From positions 1 through 64,000 of IMG/VR virus record IMGVR_UViG_3300030328_002066: a stretch of DNA of 64,000 bases. One strand, written 5' to 3'. The notes beneath the pieces are model-generated. The model did not search any database. It had not been told where the DNA came from and worked only from the letters and a program-made list of their open reading frames with translations. The DNA comes from a virus. The position numbers and the translations under genes were made by a program. Numbering within the stretch: position 1 is the first letter of the stretch; the number at the start of each line of letters is the position of its first letter. Shown piece after piece: positions 57,001-64,000 of the stretch.

Positions 57001-60000
57001 TCCAAATGGCTAAAGTTACTAAAGAGCGTTATGATTCTATCAAAGAAGCAGGACTAAAACTTCCTCCAGAAACTCGAAAAACTGTAGCTAAGAAAATTAA
57101 AGCTTTAAGAGATAAAGAGGGTCTTACTAAAAAAGACATAGAAAAAGCTGTTTATAGAGAATATGGTATTAACGTAGGCGTTAACTTTGAGATTTCAGAT
57201 AAAAAAGCTGAGGTTGATGAATCTGGAAAAGATATTATTCCGGAGAAAGTCGAAGTTGATGGGGAAGAAAAAGCTTACCTGACAAAAGAAGAAGTCCTCA
57301 GTCTTTACGAACAACTTACTTGGATTGCTGCTATTAGCGATGCTTTTGAAAGCGATGCTTTAGGAGATTGGTCTCCTACCGAAACTCAAAAGTTTTGGTT
57401 AGGTGATCCTACTACCCAAAATAGAGTAGCTCGTCAAGCTTTAGCTTCTATTATGGCTATTGAATCTAAATATGCTAAAGAGGGTAAAGACGCTCAATAC
57501 GTGACTTATAGAGAATTAATAGAGGCTGGCTGGCCTATTGGACATGAAAACCTTCTTCACTCGGCTTTTGGCGAAGCTGAGGCGCTCGAATCTAACAATG
57601 CTGGGAACTCTTTATTTCATATTGTTCTTCTTAGATCAATGGTTGAAGAAAGAGTTGCGCGATCAGCAGAAGATAGCGAGTTTACGTCTGCTTATAGACA
57701 AGAACAACAAGCTCGTATTGATCGGATTGAAGAAGGCTTAGAGGGCGATGTCCCTGATAGAATCCGCAATAAACTAATTAAATATCGCTCTCAAGCAATG
57801 ATTGAACTAACTGTTGTAAACTTTATTGCAAATGCTGGAGTAAACACTTCAGTTACTCAGTCTAGAGTAAACGAGGTTATTAATAGCCCCGCTTATGGTA
57901 ATAAAGATACCTCTTTTGCTGATAGAAAAGCAAAGTATATGCGGAGACAGGAAACTAAGTTTGTTGAAGGTGTAATGCACGCTCTAAGCAGACTTCCTGA
58001 CGATAGTCCCGCTTTTCATACCATGCTTAAGAAAATGGGTCTTCAAGAATTTATTAGAAGGAAGTTAATCTTTACTCCAGATAAAGATCTAAGACCAAAC
58101 CAAAAAGCCCAGGCAATTAGAGAACGTAAAGAATTAGCAGAAGGGATTGCGAGATGGGCTGTAAGCCAGTCTCCAGATTTGTTTGGTAATGTAACTGACG
58201 CTAATACGTTTGGTGGTTTATCTAAATTATGGGATGGTTCTTTAGATGCTGTAGATGGCTTTACCGCCGGTAACGCTCTTATTGAAGCCGTCTTTAATTT
58301 TAGAAACTTTGGGACAAGTAAAGGGGATTCTCTTGCTGCAGGAGTTAATACAAAAGAAGATGAACATGGTTATCTTGGTCAATTAAGTAATCGTGGCTTT
58401 ATGTTAACTTTTGAACGCCACGTTCAAGATAAAACTAATGAGCATATTCTTTTTGACACTAACCCTGAAACAGGAGAGCAAAAAAGAAAATTTTATACTG
58501 AAGCAGATGTAGAAGAACGTTTAGCTTACTACGAAAGAATTGAAAGTCTAATAAATCTTGAGCAGTGGGATAAACTTTCAGAGTTTGTTCAGAATACCCC
58601 CTACGCCGCTGATCTACGAAGAGGTATTGCTCCTCAACAGTTAATCACTGAATTGCAAGGAGAGATTCAAAATTTCCGCGACAAGTACGAAAGTCGCGTT
58701 GAATGGGCTCGTATAACCCCTCCTTCTGTTATTCATACGTTACATGACCAGGCTTTAAGCATGAGAAACTCTTCGGCAGCTTACCATGTATTTGGTAGCC
58801 TTCCTGAAACTCCCGAGCTAAAGCCTTTAAAAGCGATGATAAACGCAAAGGGGGATACTGGACTAAAGACAGGAACCTTTAATGCTGGTTCTTTTAAAGA
58901 TGCTTGGGCTGTTAAGTCAAGCCGCATCTGGGGAACGGCTTCTGGTATGGCTAGTTTTGCTAGAGCTTCTGGACGACATCACTTAGCTGCTCTTATGTCT
59001 TCTTTAGAAGATAATCCTATTCAACTGCTAAGTGCTTTACACGAAGCTAAAGATGGCACAGTAGTTGTTGATAATGGTAAAGTAAAGGTTACTATTGATA
59101 ATGATGAAGATGCTTCTGCTCAAGCTGTTGAAGTTGCTCAGTCTATCTATGACGACTTCCATGCTGGTGTAGTTCATTTGTTTCTGGAGAGGAACAAAAC
59201 ATCTTTAGAGACTTGGGAAAAAGCATACAAAGAAGCTAAGCTTGACTACGACGGTATTAAAGGCAACTACAATAGGGCTGATCCAGAACATGCTAAAATC
59301 TATGCTGTTTATAAAAACGCACAAGAAAAAAGAAACCACCACAAAGCTATATCTAAGGTTAAGATAACTACTAAGCCAGCTTCAAAAGATATCAAAGATA
59401 GGACTGGACAAGATGTAGTTATTACTGAAGTAGACTATAGCAAAGTCCCTATTAATAAAAAAACCGGCAAACCTGAGATTGGGCCTAAAGATATTCCTGG
59501 TTTAAACCAAGCGGTTTTTAGAGATTTTCTTGCTCAAGAGTTAAACACAATTAAAACTGTGGGTGGAGGAGAACAAGTTGCTTCCGCTTTGGCTCAATAC
59601 CAAGATAAATTCGTAGCTGAAAAAGGAGCTGATAACTATTCTTTAGTGGGTGTAGCTACCTTAGAAAATGAAAATTTAACTCATAGAGGATGGACTATTT
59701 TATCTCAAGTAGCTGAAATAGCTTCTCTTAAAGAAGGCCAAGGCTTTAAAGATTTAAGTAGTCCTATTGCTTCTTGGTTCCGGAGTGATGTTTTTAAACC
59801 ACCAGTGATGACAAAGGTATACTCTGCTGGTAAAAAGGCTTTTAGAAACAATACTATTAAAGTATTAAACGAATTGGATCTAGAAGACATTTCCGATTTA
59901 GCTTTAAGAGAAGAGTTTAAAAAGCTTAGGGATGAGGGCGCTGTAACTGAAATGGCTAATGAACTTGTGTTTGTTCTTGTAGGAGATAAGGATACTAAAG

Positions 60001-63000
60001 GAACGATTGAAACTGTTTTAGGGCTTCCTAATACAGACGTTCTTATCGAACAGTTAAACGCTCGTATGGCTTATGATAGCTTAGTTGTGTATGTTCCTGA
60101 CGGACAAGGCGGAGAAAAACGAGTTGATTTAGAAGATGTCCTTGATAGAAAAATTACTCAAGAAGAGCTAACACAGCTTCGTAAATATAAAGAAGTGGGC
60201 GATAGTAAATTTACACCTGCTATTCCTGCAGATGATGTAGTTCAAGATGCTGATGTAGATCAGGATATTTATGATCGTAGGACTCAATCTACTGATAAAG
60301 ATATGCTACGAGCTATTAGAACAATAGGAGAACGTGTCTTTGGCGGTATTGCTGATGATAGTTCTTTTCCTATGCTTGGTCTTTGGGTCGCTCGCCTAGA
60401 AATGGGACAACGCAGCGGCAACATAACTCAAAAAGCTAAAGACGCGGCTATTCGTCGTATGTTTGAGTTTATCCAAGATGCTAAAGCAACTAGTGCTCAA
60501 AAAGGAATTCCTTTTGATGAAGCTCTTCGTCGAATAGTAAAACCCGTTAGTTCTTACTTACAGAGCGTTGAACATCTAAACCGAACTTCGGTGGTTGCTA
60601 ATAATCCAATTATTATGGATTACATGGAAGATATGAGTCTAACGGTTGAAGACCTAGATTCTATTTCTAGGGCTCAGCTAGGAGAAAACGCTTTACCGAT
60701 GTATGCCCGTAACAGGGTATCTACTGGTCGTTCATTTAAGTTTACAGATACTTCTGCTATGGGTAGACCTATGAGCGGAGAAAGTAGCACAGAAGAAACT
60801 TTGGGAATCGGAGACGAACAAGTAGGAACTCTTGTTATAGGCGATGCGTTTGCTAGTCTTATGGAAGGCCAGGAAACCGAAACAGACGCTCTTAGGTCCA
60901 CTGTTCTTCAAGACATGGAAATGGAGTTAGGTGGTATTCTTAAACCCCTTGGTTTTACTGATCCAAACGAAAAAGACTTTGTTGAAACGGCTCGTAAAAA
61001 TTCTTACGATCCAGAAAAAAAGAAAAGGTCTAAAAACCGCAACGCTCGCTTAAAAGAAATTGACGGCGAAATTGCAGCTTTGAAGAAGAAAGAAAGAGAA
61101 GAAGGTTCTGAGTTAACTGAAGAAGAAATTTATAGAATGGGGCGTTTAACGGAGTTAAGAAAAGTTGTTATTAAAATAGATGATGACGGAAAAACAACAG
61201 AGCAAGCGGATCGGACTTTAATCCCTGTTTCAGTTAGTCCTCAGAATCGCCTAACAACCCCAGACGTTTCTAATGTTTCTATGCCTAACTCAGCTGTTCA
61301 ACCAACCGCTTTGGGCGTACCTTCTTTAAGGGCTTTACGCACTAAACTTCATAGCCGTCAATTGCAAGACGCTGAGGCAGCTAAGAAAAATCTTCAATCA
61401 GAGCAAAGATCTACCTTTAGTATTCAAGAGATGGCAACAGCTTCGCCAATTTCTCCTGCTTATACTGAAGCTGTACGCGCTGAAAGTTCTCAAAACCCTG
61501 TTGAATTATCAGATGCTGAATACATTGCTGGTATTCGTACCGAAGATCAAAGAAGTAAAGAAGAAATTAAGCAGGAAGTAGAAGGAGAAAACTTATCGTC
61601 TAAAGAGCATTTTGGCGATAGTTTAACTTCTGAAGAAAGAATAGCTGGTGTTCGTTCTTTACGTCTAGCTCATCGTTTAGCAGAAACTCGTCGAAGAGAA
61701 AAACCAAGAGGAGAAACAAAGTCTGATAGAAAAGCTGCACAAAGAGCACGAATGAGACAGCATAGTATGGATGCTCTTAATCTTACTCACGGAGCTATCT
61801 CTGTTTCTGCAGCAGACGCTGGAAAAAGGAAACACGATCTAGACAGAGGAGAAGTAGCCCCAGGTCGTAGATCTTCTACTAGGTTTAAACAAATAGTAGA
61901 TAAAGACGGTAAGCCTAAAGTTGTCCGTGTTGAAGGAGAACAAGAAGGCGATTACCTTAAAACTTTTGGGGAGATGTTAGTTAATTATGCATTTAGAAAT
62001 CAATTAACTGGCATGGCCGGTCTTATGGTAGGTCCTGTTGATGCTACGGGTGTTCTTTTAAGAAGGCCTGATATGAGACCTGGAAAAGATCCTAGAAAAG
62101 CTATGGAAGAAATTGTACCTAAGTTAACGAGCAGAGGTCCTACTTCGGTGTTCTTCTTAGACTTTATGCTTATGGGCGGAGCTAATAAAGAGTTTACTAT
62201 GAAAGCTCTTGCTGCTATGTATATGGATAGAACGAAGTTAGCTCCTGATAACGCTGAAGTTGCAGCTATGTCTCCTACTGAGTTTGTAGCGTGGGTTAAT
62301 GCAGATGGGTTTTTAAAAAATTATACTGAATGGAACAACGTTAAATTCGGTTTAAAAAACGAAACTGTTCAGTCTATTCCAGATGCAGACGCTAAGTCTA
62401 AAATAATTACTAGAGATTTAGCCGAAGAAAAACAAAAGTTCTGGGATGATTTCGAAGACTATGAAGACGGAAAAGATGTGACTTCGGATAATGATTTTCA
62501 AACCGTGGTGTCTGAATTTTACGACTCTATGTTTGAGGAAATGGCAACAGAGTTTCCTGAACTACCTCGTTTAAAACTAGACGAAGATACTAAAATGTTC
62601 TTTTACGGTATCTATGAAATGTTAGAGAACGAGCCTCAGTATAGAGAGTTTCTTTTTCAAGTTTTAGGTCTTGATGCTGACGATCCTAATATTACTAATT
62701 TAGACGTAGCAGCTGGCTTTACTTTAGCTTTAGATGATGTAGATAATAACTTTTTTGTTCCTTTGTTAGAAAAAATCAAAAACGGCCCAGATGAAGTAAT
62801 TAGACCTACTCAATTCGGCGCTAGGTATAATAGTATGGAAGTTAGCGATCCTACTTTACCTTCCGGAGCACGTCCTACGTTTACCGCAATGGAACAGCTC
62901 CATATATTAAACCTTAGTCGTAATAAAGAGATTGTTCATAAGCTTTTAGTAGCTTCTATGTTTGGCGTTGATATAGAACTAGACTTAGAAATGAGCAGCA

Positions 63001-64000
63001 AGCTCCGAGAAAAGAGTGATCGATTTGATACTTCGTTTGCTCCTGCTCATGGTTTTGCTAGAACACCCTTAACAGAACGAAACGCTGAACAATTAAGAGT
63101 TGAAGGGGATACTAATGCCGGATGGAAACCAGAAGCTTTAGGAGCTGTCTTATGGCATGACATGCGAGATACTATCGATCCAGATAGTGTTTTTGGAAAA
63201 GCTAAGGGTACAGACATAAACTCTGCACAAAAAGGTAAACTTGGTTTAGCTTACTTTTTATTAAACGCAGGGCTTGTAGATAAAAACGGAACTGTTCATA
63301 TTGAAGCTGAGAAGTTTTTAAGCGGGCATAGTTTTGATGTAAGTAAAGAAGACATCTCAAAGATTGTTCCAGATTTAGCTAAAGAAATGGCTAAGAAACA
63401 AGAACAGCCTGACTTAGAAAGTACTTCTAGTCAATTAGAAGACAATGCTGTTATTGACGATGACTTTGATCTACCAACAGGTACTGTATCTAGATCAGAT
63501 ACCACAAAGGCAGATGATGACTTTGATCTACCAACAGGTACTGTATCTAGAAAAGCTACTAAAAAGGCAGATGATGACTTCGATCTACCAACAGGTACTG
63601 TATCTAGAAAAGCTACTAAAAAGGCGGATGATAAATCAACTGATTCTAAAGTTGATCCCAATTACAAAGAACATGATCTTGACCGGCTATATAAAACTAT
63701 GGATGAGCTGAACGAGATATTAGATCAAGCTGAAAACGAATTTTCTGAGATTGGAGCTAAGTTCGTCGATCTTGAAGGCCCTGCCGGGCCGTCTAGACTT
63801 GTAAACTTTTCTGCTCGTAATATGGTCGCAGTAGAAGTTAATGGAGAAGTCTTTGTTTTTTACCAGTCTTCTGGGTTGGCAGGCAAAGAAAAAGTACCAC
63901 GCGGCGTATGGTATGTTATTGGCGGAATAAGGCCTGATGGTAGTTGGATAGCTAAAACCTCAGATGGAATGATGAGTAACTATGGTTCCCCTCAACTTAA
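54051..64000 (+). CDS. giant internal virion protein, gp16-like (partial, runs off window)
   Basis: An open frame of at least 3316 codons from ATG 54051 (GGCAGGAGAATAA upstream) without a stop to the window edge. T7 gp16 is 1318 aa. It is mostly helical and charged. Ala/Gly-rich hydrophobic stretches lie near residues 325-345 and 505-540 (LHGALQSMGYGAMYGAILGG), suited to membrane insertion. A SAP-like DNA-binding motif lies near residues 842-880 (YSLAALKKMAEGLGITFGKN). Three 19-residue repeats (DDFDLPTGTVSR...) lie near 3136-3192. No transglycosylase domain at the N-terminus and no RNA polymerase motifs were found by eye. Its place after gp14 and gp15 indicates an ejected DNA-translocation protein. 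Confidence 0.8.
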   Translation, partial: MTQETTNNFSFNPTNVRQEDLLNSQTFSRFVNRDTALIKSFSQIEEQKRYDDYLFNNSNRIDQILKDIETASSKNDGFLKALFDRKFDPDEPVVEGIKATDSGYIRDWMNAGDRSNWQAYSQRSAATDPGTLFGYSGRAVDAKFAGSYTAIDGEYEKLSPDAKALIDRSKSYAESQGLRLNRNNWGGLEGVGETVSGIYSFFAAPWSESAEGLGARKLNEGTELWYRLYEGDPEWKANSKARKEIANAIVNGDQKFVFELIGLTEKDIEDAPSLTAAMERVNQRVLAFQEGQAMAHAGTTELVFRDTWEMLKAMPSDPDSVFELGAAVAFGVATGGISLAAYGTRLTQRATARAAGRVLFNGPVLRRAAKTAENWRRLSEAASTTAGWLESAAKASNVTRKFLTPTTWSEEILVPTVKQAWWISREASKETAEALAIKELSRGSVFGIALRNSLFDMDAPGGLTGLAANMADGAWSELLAYAATRDEEADYARFIYGDDVNPEDYAFSLHGALQSMGYGAMYGAILGGAIRTATGILTSPGSYAKDDFKVGDIKDLVKNIRQKRTDRKNGVLASTMYDLASGGIRSKRVILENVKSSAVSRGFIHADDAEAMSRLEVVVDTGIANGVDMAKAVKESGGNPVELNKIIQRESKTTKAQSKRDAQRRANEHSPEKRRTSTKAAVALNTAVVEKAADNGTGTEAVNRGEVVRELIDDPNTDPEIKATLIEIEEGVKEASNFQVYETMRQIDEAIEGGLSEVDDELQDDLINTVAVNSGLNPMAEGTVTTEDTGRAIEKEVARRQEEYESQLAETQARQEQVNKEALEEERQKLLVDGRKKGGYSLAALKKMAEGLGITFGKNGDLPAKPGREALVNAIMERRSGEATTVGAAVVPPQPPQAVKPEDVTKEARQESQRRRLQQNNGSEEILKSITDSTDVLMVTEGTLTEAVTIQAQVGVERGITSFIMQQGDRAADARNKASVYSPIQMAKVTKERYDSIKEAGLKLPPETRKTVAKKIKALRDKEGLTKKDIEKAVYREYGINVGVNFEISDKKAEVDESGKDIIPEKVEVDGEEKAYLTKEEVLSLYEQLTWIAAISDAFESDALGDWSPTETQKFWLGDPTTQNRVARQALASIMAIESKYAKEGKDAQYVTYRELIEAGWPIGHENLLHSAFGEAEALESNNAGNSLFHIVLLRSMVEERVARSAEDSEFTSAYRQEQQARIDRIEEGLEGDVPDRIRNKLIKYRSQAMIELTVVNFIANAGVNTSVTQSRVNEVINSPAYGNKDTSFADRKAKYMRRQETKFVEGVMHALSRLPDDSPAFHTMLKKMGLQEFIRRKLIFTPDKDLRPNQKAQAIRERKELAEGIARWAVSQSPDLFGNVTDANTFGGLSKLWDGSLDAVDGFTAGNALIEAVFNFRNFGTSKGDSLAAGVNTKEDEHGYLGQLSNRGFMLTFERHVQDKTNEHILFDTNPETGEQKRKFYTEADVEERLAYYERIESLINLEQWDKLSEFVQNTPYAADLRRGIAPQQLITELQGEIQNFRDKYESRVEWARITPPSVIHTLHDQALSMRNSSAAYHVFGSLPETPELKPLKAMINAKGDTGLKTGTFNAGSFKDAWAVKSSRIWGTASGMASFARASGRHHLAALMSSLEDNPIQLLSALHEAKDGTVVVDNGKVKVTIDNDEDASAQAVEVAQSIYDDFHAGVVHLFLERNKTSLETWEKAYKEAKLDYDGIKGNYNRADPEHAKIYAVYKNAQEKRNHHKAISKVKITTKPASKDIKDRTGQDVVITEVDYSKVPINKKTGKPEIGPKDIPGLNQAVFRDFLAQELNTIKTVGGGEQVASALAQYQDKFVAEKGADNYSLVGVATLENENLTHRGWTILSQVAEIASLKEGQGFKDLSSPIASWFRSDVFKPPVMTKVYSAGKKAFRNNTIKVLNELDLEDISDLALREEFKKLRDEGAVTEMANELVFVLVGDKDTKGTIETVLGLPNTDVLIEQLNARMAYDSLVVYVPDGQGGEKRVDLEDVLDRKITQEELTQLRKYKEVGDSKFTPAIPADDVVQDADVDQDIYDRRTQSTDKDMLRAIRTIGERVFGGIADDSSFPMLGLWVARLEMGQRSGNITQKAKDAAIRRMFEFIQDAKATSAQKGIPFDEALRRIVKPVSSYLQSVEHLNRTSVVANNPIIMDYMEDMSLTVEDLDSISRAQLGENALPMYARNRVSTGRSFKFTDTSAMGRPMSGESSTEETLGIGDEQVGTLVIGDAFASLMEGQETETDALRSTVLQDMEMELGGILKPLGFTDPNEKDFVETARKNSYDPEKKKRSKNRNARLKEIDGEIAALKKKEREEGSELTEEEIYRMGRLTELRKVVIKIDDDGKTTEQADRTLIPVSVSPQNRLTTPDVSNVSMPNSAVQPTALGVPSLRALRTKLHSRQLQDAEAAKKNLQSEQRSTFSIQEMATASPISPAYTEAVRAESSQNPVELSDAEYIAGIRTEDQRSKEEIKQEVEGENLSSKEHFGDSLTSEERIAGVRSLRLAHRLAETRRREKPRGETKSDRKAAQRARMRQHSMDALNLTHGAISVSAADAGKRKHDLDRGEVAPGRRSSTRFKQIVDKDGKPKVVRVEGEQEGDYLKTFGEMLVNYAFRNQLTGMAGLMVGPVDATGVLLRRPDMRPGKDPRKAMEEIVPKLTSRGPTSVFFLDFMLMGGANKEFTMKALAAMYMDRTKLAPDNAEVAAMSPTEFVAWVNADGFLKNYTEWNNVKFGLKNETVQSIPDADAKSKIITRDLAEEKQKFWDDFEDYEDGKDVTSDNDFQTVVSEFYDSMFEEMATEFPELPRLKLDEDTKMFFYGIYEMLENEPQYREFLFQVLGLDADDPNITNLDVAAGFTLALDDVDNNFFVPLLEKIKNGPDEVIRPTQFGARYNSMEVSDPTLPSGARPTFTAMEQLHILNLSRNKEIVHKLLVASMFGVDIELDLEMSSKLREKSDRFDTSFAPAHGFARTPLTERNAEQLRVEGDTNAGWKPEALGAVLWHDMRDTIDPDSVFGKAKGTDINSAQKGKLGLAYFLLNAGLVDKNGTVHIEAEKFLSGHSFDVSKEDISKIVPDLAKEMAKKQEQPDLESTSSQLEDNAVIDDDFDLPTGTVSRSDTTKADDDFDLPTGTVSRKATKKADDDFDLPTGTVSRKATKKADDKSTDSKVDPNYKEHDLDRLYKTMDELNEILDQAENEFSEIGAKFVDLEGPAGPSRLVNFSARNMVAVEVNGEVFVFYQSSGLAGKEKVPRGVWYVIGGIRPDGSWIAKTSDGMMSNYGSPQL
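63456..63626 (+). repeat. three 57-bp tandem repeats
   Basis: Units 63456-63512, 63513-63569 and 63570-63626. Units 2 and 3 are almost identical; unit 1 diverges in its last third. Each encodes DDFDLPTGTVSR plus a basic end (KATKKA). Confidence 0.92.

Noticed and set aside
54051-64000. Giant ORF as an N4-type virion RNA polymerase
   Set aside because: Size and a two-polymerase phage invite this idea, but no DxxGR, motif A, motif B or HD motif was seen in the translated frame, and the position after gp14/gp15-like genes fits gp16.

Overview
The window is the left and central part of the genome of a T7-like podovirus (autographivirus-type phage). It reads almost entirely on the + strand and runs off the right edge inside a giant virion-protein gene. 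Evidence for the type is the T7 gene set in near-T7 order: single-subunit RNA polymerase, OB-fold ssDNA-binding protein, primase-helicase, A-family DNA polymerase, 5'-3' exonuclease, portal, scaffold, capsid, tail tubes A and B, fibres, small and large terminase, and gp14/gp15/gp16-like internal virion proteins. At more than 64 kb it is much larger than T7. Two genes carry planctomycete signatures: a type I dockerin-like pair of Ca-binding repeats (9579-10172) and a PEP-CTERM-like sorting tail (46018-46692). The host is therefore probably a planctomycete (inference). Five tRNA genes read A- or U-ending codons, or AUG/AUA.

Layout. (1) 1-5000, early region: GC-rich, with short genes separated by hairpin/terminator-then-promoter junctions. 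The promoter-like motif TTTCACTATCACTAGAA recurs, and between promoters and genes lie strongly folded non-coding stretches. A short 484-aa T7-type RNA polymerase with all catalytic motifs but no N-terminal domain sits here. (2) 5000-12650: a tightly overlapping operon with an entericidin-like lipoprotein, an i-type-like lysozyme, a C5-methyltransferase-like protein, a deaminase, ThyX, five tRNAs, many micro-proteins, a sigma-like factor and a citrate-synthase-like protein. (3) 12650-29100, replication and nucleotide metabolism: DUF932, a full-length second T7-type RNA polymerase (811 aa), phosphoesterase, SSB, RusA resolvase, primase-helicase, DNA polymerase, a 60-cysteine protein, dNMP kinase, exonuclease, dUTPase and class II ribonucleotide reductase. 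(4) 29100-64000, virion and packaging: portal to capsid, terminator, tail tubes, SGNH-hydrolase tail protein, fibre, small membrane/lysis-type proteins, terminases and three internal virion proteins.

Regulation. A second repeated element (palindrome GGCGTTAACGCC or GGCGCTAACGCC followed by TGAGTCTAAGAGA) occurs three times, just upstream of the full-length RNA polymerase, dUTPase and terminase. By eye its right part resembles T7/T3 promoters. Two promoter families with two single-subunit RNA polymerases suggest a two-step transcription cascade, which I consider the most interesting feature of the window. Strong intrinsic terminators follow the early genes, the reductase, the capsid gene, tail tube B and the fibre block. 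Base composition and structure statements are from reading by eye; no folding or database search was run.
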